The translations under genes and the position numbers were made by a program. A stretch of DNA of 38,245 nucleotides, from contig CANQXY010000011.1 of assembly GCA_947627935.1 (NCBI GenBank), forward strand, positions 1 to 38,245, written 5' to 3'. The DNA is from an uncultured Clostridia bacterium. Its GTDB lineage: Bacteria; Bacillota; Clostridia; TANB77; CAG-508. How positions within the stretch are numbered: position 1 is the stretch's first letter; each line of letters starts with the position of its first letter. A model generated the notes under the pieces. The model ran no database searches. It had not been told where the DNA came from and saw only the letters and a program-made list of their open reading frames with translations. Positions 35,726 to 38,245 of this stretch are shown here, in pieces.

Positions 35726-36781
35726 TTATTCATCTAAAAAATCATTATATGTTTTAGTAATTTCTATTTTTGATTTTCCTTGTTTAATAGCTTCATCTTG
35801 TTTAACAATTAAATCAACATCATATATATCTTTTAATTTATGTACATTTTCTTTTTTATGACCTATAACATTGTTAACATCTATAGGATTTATTGTAACT
35901 TCTACTTCTTTTACTTTTACATTTAATTTTTTTATTTTAGATACAACAGCATCATACCACATAGCTGATTCTACTAATTGCCTAAATGCAGGATGATATG
36001 GACCTGCAACAACTTCACTTGCATCTTCTTCAGGGTCTGTTATTGTATCTGTATTTTGAAGTCCTATTCTTATTACATCTATTTTCTTTTTTATAAACAT
36101 TGCAATTAATTCTTTACATGTTTCAACTGCTTGTGTAACTGTAATAGGTTCATATTCTCCATTTTTATATTCTTCTTCAAGCTTAGTATTTTTTATTACT
36201 AGTACTGGATATATTCTTACCATTTTAGGTTTTAATTTTATTAATGCTTTTGCAGTATTAATTTCATCAATTCTTGTACTTTCTGGAAGTCCTACCATCA
36301 TTTGATGTCCTAATTTAAATCCATACCATCTTATTAATTTAGAAGCTTTTTTTACATCTTCAAATTTATGTCCTCTATTGCTTCTTTTTAAAATATAATC
36401 ATTTGCTGATTGTACTCCAAGTTCTATAGTTTCAACTTTATATTTTTTTAGCATTTTTAATATTTCTTTATTAATATAATCTGGTCTTGTAGATATTCTT
36501 ATACTATCTATCTTTTTTTCTTGAATATATTCATATGCTGCGCTTAATAGTTCTTCTTGTACTTTCATATCTATACCTGTAAAGCTACCTCCAAAAAAAG
36601 CAACTTCTTTATATGAATCTTCATCCCTTAAATTTTTTAAATAATCTTCTATAATCTTTTTTACATCTTTTTTTGTAATCATTTTTGTTTGTCCACTTAT
36701 AGATTTTTGATTACAAAAAATACAATCATTTGGACATCCTAAATGTGGTACGAATATTGGTATTATATATTGATTTTTCAT
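35726..36781 (-). CDS. Radical SAM protein, Elp3-like
   Basis: A 351-residue radical SAM enzyme. The cluster-binding cysteines are C16, C20 and C23 (CPNDCIFCN), followed by AFFGGSFTGID, the SAM-contact region, and VETIELGVQSANDYILK. It resembles the radical SAM half of Elp3. The C-terminal region lacks a visible acetyltransferase domain. Such genes lie between rnc and smc in many clostridia, where the reaction is unproven; here rnc is directly upstream by 11 bp. The next gene downstream is yitT. Confidence 0.85.
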   Translation of the reverse strand: MKNQYIIPIFVPHLGCPNDCIFCNQKSISGQTKMITKKDVKKIIEDYLKNLRDEDSYKEVAFFGGSFTGIDMKVQEELLSAAYEYIQEKKIDSIRISTRPDYINKEILKMLKKYKVETIELGVQSANDYILKRSNRGHKFEDVKKASKLIRWYGFKLGHQMMVGLPESTRIDEINTAKALIKLKPKMVRIYPVLVIKNTKLEEEYKNGEYEPITVTQAVETCKELIAMFIKKKIDVIRIGLQNTDTITDPEEDASEVVAGPYHPAFRQLVESAMWYDAVVSKIKKLNVKVKEVEVTINPIDVNNVIGHKKENVHKLKDIYDVDLIVKQDEAIKQGKSKIEITKTYNDFLDE

Positions 36782-36792
36782 TTTTACACCTC

Positions 36793-37476
36793 TTAACTAT
36801 TATTTTTTAAATTTTCTAATGCTTTTTTTGCTGCTTGCATCTGAGCTTCTTTTTTACTTTTTCCAATACCTGTAGCTAACACTTTATCATTGCATGTAAC
36901 TTCTGATTGGAATACTTTATCATGATCTGGTCCTTTTTCATTTATAATATTATACTTAATAACAACTTCACCATGCTCTTGTAGTTTTTCTTGTAATACT
37001 GTCTTATAATCTTTTACTCCTACATTTTTAGTAGCTATTTCTATATCATCTTTTAAATTATCTATTATAAAATCTATTACTGGGTTTAATCCTCCATCTA
37101 AGAACATTGCAGCTATTACTGCTTCAACACTATCAGCTAAAATTGCAGGTCTTGTTTTTCCTCCTGACATTTTCTCAGATTTTCCAAGATATAAGAAATC
37201 ACTAAAATTATGCATTTTTGCAACTTTATATAGGCTTTTTTCACAAACAACAGTTGCCCTAACTTTAGTCATTTCTCCTTCTTTTAAGGAAGTATAATTT
37301 TCATATATATATTTACTTGATACAAATTCTAATATACTATCTCCTAAAAATTCTAACTTCTCATTACTCTCTATCTTCTTTTCATATGCATATGAAGTGT
37401 GAGTTAATGCTTTTTTTAGTAAATTTATATCTTTAAAATTATATCCTATCTCTTGCTGTAATCTTTCTAATTCCAT
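36793..37476 (-). CDS. rnc: Ribonuclease III
   Basis: A 227-residue dsRNA endonuclease that processes rRNA precursors and mRNA. N-terminal nuclease domain with the signature NEKLEFLGDSILEF (residues 38-51) and the second acidic cluster LADSVEAVIAAMFLDGG. C-terminal double-stranded RNA-binding domain (about 155-225: DYKTVLQEKLQEHG through KSKKEAQMQAAKKALE). AAGAGGTG precedes ATG. Cotranscribed with the radical SAM gene. Confidence 0.96.
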   Translation of the reverse strand: MELERLQQEIGYNFKDINLLKKALTHTSYAYEKKIESNEKLEFLGDSILEFVSSKYIYENYTSLKEGEMTKVRATVVCEKSLYKVAKMHNFSDFLYLGKSEKMSGGKTRPAILADSVEAVIAAMFLDGGLNPVIDFIIDNLKDDIEIATKNVGVKDYKTVLQEKLQEHGEVVIKYNIINEKGPDHDKVFQSEVTCNDKVLATGIGKSKKEAQMQAAKKALENLKNNS

Positions 37477-37499
37477 ATTTTCACCTCTTTTCTTTTATG

Positions 37500-37528
37500 A
37501 TTATATACTATTTTATTATATTTGAAAA
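37500..37528 (-). promoter_or_regulatory. Promoter of rnc
   Basis: On the minus strand, -35 TTTTCA (37523-37528) and -10 TATAAT (37500-37505) are 17 bp apart. Confidence 0.55.
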
Positions 37529-37564
37529 GTAATATTATAAATTTTATTTTATATTCTCAATATT

Positions 37565-37590
37565 AAAAACTATACAAAAGTATAGTTTTT
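37565..37590 (-). terminator. Terminator after the duplicated Rpn tail
   Basis: An 11-bp stem AAAAACTATAC/GTATAGTTTTT (37565-37575 with 37580-37590) with an AAAA loop and T-rich ends. Only the right half of this hairpin is present after the second copy of the tail (37918 onward), so only the left copy has a working terminator. Confidence 0.8.
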
Positions 37591-37833
37591 AATAATTTAT
37601 ATTATAATTTATCTATTTCTTCTTTACTTAATCCTGTAACTTCCATTATGAATTCTGTTGAATTTGATTTTTGTTTTAATATTTTTGCTATTTCTTTATT
37701 TCTTTGTTTTATTCCTTCTTCTTTCCCCTCTTTTATTCCTTTTCTTATTCCTCTATTTAAAATTTTTCTATTTTCTTTATCTATCATTTCTAATACTGCT
37801 AACATCTCTCCACCTCCTCTTTTTTCTATCTTT
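37580..37833 (-). repeat. Direct repeat, left copy (Rpn gene tail)
   Basis: About 254 bp, nearly identical to 37918-38159. It covers the 3' flank, the whole 67-codon tail ORF and its ribosome site. It has 12 extra bp (four codons) in the KEG-rich segment. Similarity stops just upstream of the ribosome site. Confidence 0.92.
37602..37805 (-). CDS. Free-standing copy of the Rpn C-terminal segment (RpnS-like small protein)
   Basis: A 67-residue ORF starting MLAVLEMIDKENRKILNRGI, then Gly/Lys/Glu repeats (KGIKEGKEEGIK), then the family tail EVTGLSKEEIDKL. It differs from the tail of the adjacent Rpn gene by a 4-residue insertion and a few substitutions. AGGAGG (37813-37818) lies 7 nt before the ATG. 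Upstream the frame stays open for 34 more codons to a stop at 37911-37913, and these codons diverge from the other copy, so they are a remnant of another Rpn-like gene. It may be an expressed antitoxin-like peptide, or merely debris of a broken gene. Confidence 0.6.
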   Translation of the reverse strand: MLAVLEMIDKENRKILNRGIRKGIKEGKEEGIKQRNKEIAKILKQKSNSTEFIMEVTGLSKEEIDKL

Positions 37834-37917
37834 ATTATTGATTTTTCTGTACTTCTCTCTTTCTCTATTATTATAGCCTTTGATAAAAATGTCTCTTCTT
37901 GTGTAGCATATTAATTT

Positions 37918-38159
37918 GTATAGTCTTTAATAATTTATATTATAATTTATCTATTTCTTCTTTACTTAATCCTGTAACTTCCTTTATGAATTCTGTTGAA
38001 TTTGATTTTTGTTTTAATATTTTTGCTATCTCCTTTTTCCCTTCTTTTATTCCTTCTTGTTTCCCTTTTCTTATTCCTCTATTTAAAATTTTTCTATTTT
38101 CTTTATCTATCATTTCTAATACTGCTAACATCTCTCCACCTCCTCTTTTTTCTATCTTT
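37918..38159 (-). repeat. Direct repeat, right copy (Rpn gene tail)
   Basis: About 242 bp, nearly identical to 37580-37833. Its left boundary falls in the loop of the terminator hairpin, which is complete only in the other copy. Confidence 0.92.
37940..38131 (-). CDS. Internal in-frame start within the Rpn gene (RpnS-like small protein)
   Basis: Inside the Rpn frame, ATG 38129-38131 is preceded at 7 nt by a perfect AGGAGG (38139-38144), encoded as Arg-Gly-Gly. Translation from it gives a 63-residue C-terminal protein. In E. coli rpn genes, an internal start yields RpnS, which inhibits the nuclease. The sequence shows the site; that it is used here is inference. Confidence 0.55.
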   Translation of the reverse strand: MLAVLEMIDKENRKILNRGIRKGKQEGIKEGKKEIAKILKQKSNSTEFIKEVTGLSKEEIDKL

Positions 38160-38245
38160 TTTATTAATCTCTCTGTTATCTCATTATTATCTATTTTCCT
38201 TCTTAATATTAAGTCTATTATCTTTGATAATAACTCCCTTTGCTC
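37940..38245 (-). CDS. Rpn/PD-(D/E)XK nuclease (transposase-like) family protein, 3' part; gene runs off the right edge
   Basis: The frame is open from the window edge to the stop at 37940, giving the last 101 residues of a larger protein. They read ELLSKIIDLILRRKIDNNE, ERLIKKIEKRGGGEM, MLAVLEMIDKENRKIL, KGKQEGIKEGKKEIAKIL and TGLSKEEIDKL. This is the C-terminal layout of the Rpn (recombination-promoting nuclease, YhgA-like) family, also annotated as PD-(D/E)XK nuclease family transposase. The catalytic domain lies beyond the edge. Members are DNA nucleases linked to phage defence in E. coli, not true transposases. Confidence 0.8.
   Translation of the reverse strand, partial: EQRELLSKIIDLILRRKIDNNEITERLIKKIEKRGGGEMLAVLEMIDKENRKILNRGIRKGKQEGIKEGKKEIAKILKQKSNSTEFIKEVTGLSKEEIDKL

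Noticed and set aside
37648..37914. Rightward ORFs of 88 and 72 residues over the Rpn tail copy
   Set aside because: Antisense shadows of the leftward tail repeat; no ribosome site and low-complexity Leu/Phe composition.
1..38245. tRNA, rRNA, tmRNA or SRP RNA genes
   Set aside because: I looked for T-loop and other conserved motifs in all gaps between genes and saw none; the gaps are short and AT-rich.

Overview
The window comes from a very AT-rich, low-GC Gram-positive genome. The strong AGGAGG-type ribosome binding sites, canonical sigma-A promoters, a master sporulation regulator (Spo0A) and a YtaF-type sporulation membrane protein point to an endospore-forming Clostridia-like lineage, possibly one of the uncultured low-GC gut clostridia. 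I cannot name a species. No tRNA, rRNA, CRISPR array, prophage or insertion sequence with a complete transposase is visible.

Layout. Position 1-1033 (minus) is the 5' part of a secreted protein built of almost identical 64-residue SH3b repeats. Then spo0A (minus, own promoter), followed by a four-gene leftward unit that begins with ldh and continues through a PLP lyase, an HI0933-type flavoprotein and a YigZ protein. Next come the rpsF-ssb-rpsR operon and a Ca2+-type P-ATPase (all minus). A rightward pair (ytaF and a 71-residue orphan) sits before the leftward smc and trmL genes. purC (plus) stands alone and has foreign-looking codon use. Leftward trmH-like and mfd genes follow, then a short rightward transcript encoding a 58-residue Cys-containing peptide, then leftward topB and an HD hydrolase. 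Rightward leuS and an HExxH protein follow. A leftward maintenance cluster reads ogg - addB - pgeF - ldcA - udg. The last part holds a rightward 94-residue orphan, then leftward yitT, a radical SAM gene and rnc. The right edge carries a duplicated tail of an Rpn-family (PD-(D/E)XK) nuclease.

How the genes fit together. Most of the window is housekeeping: genome maintenance (SMC, Mfd, TopB, SSB, AddB, OGG, UDG), RNA modification and processing (TrmL, TrmH-like, RNase III), translation (S6, S18, LeuRS) and cell-wall editing (PgeF, LdcA). The operons run mostly leftward. Between them sit short, single-gene rightward units, each with its own promoter, encoding proteins I do not recognise or, in purC, a gene of apparently different origin.

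Most interesting region. The Rpn tail at the right edge contains a perfect Shine-Dalgarno sequence and ATG inside the reading frame. This matches the arrangement known in E. coli rpn genes, where an internal start makes a small C-terminal antitoxin. Here the same tail, with its ribosome site, is duplicated in tandem as a free-standing 67-codon ORF just downstream. The start sites given below were refined by ribosome-binding-site position where the longest ORF was implausible.
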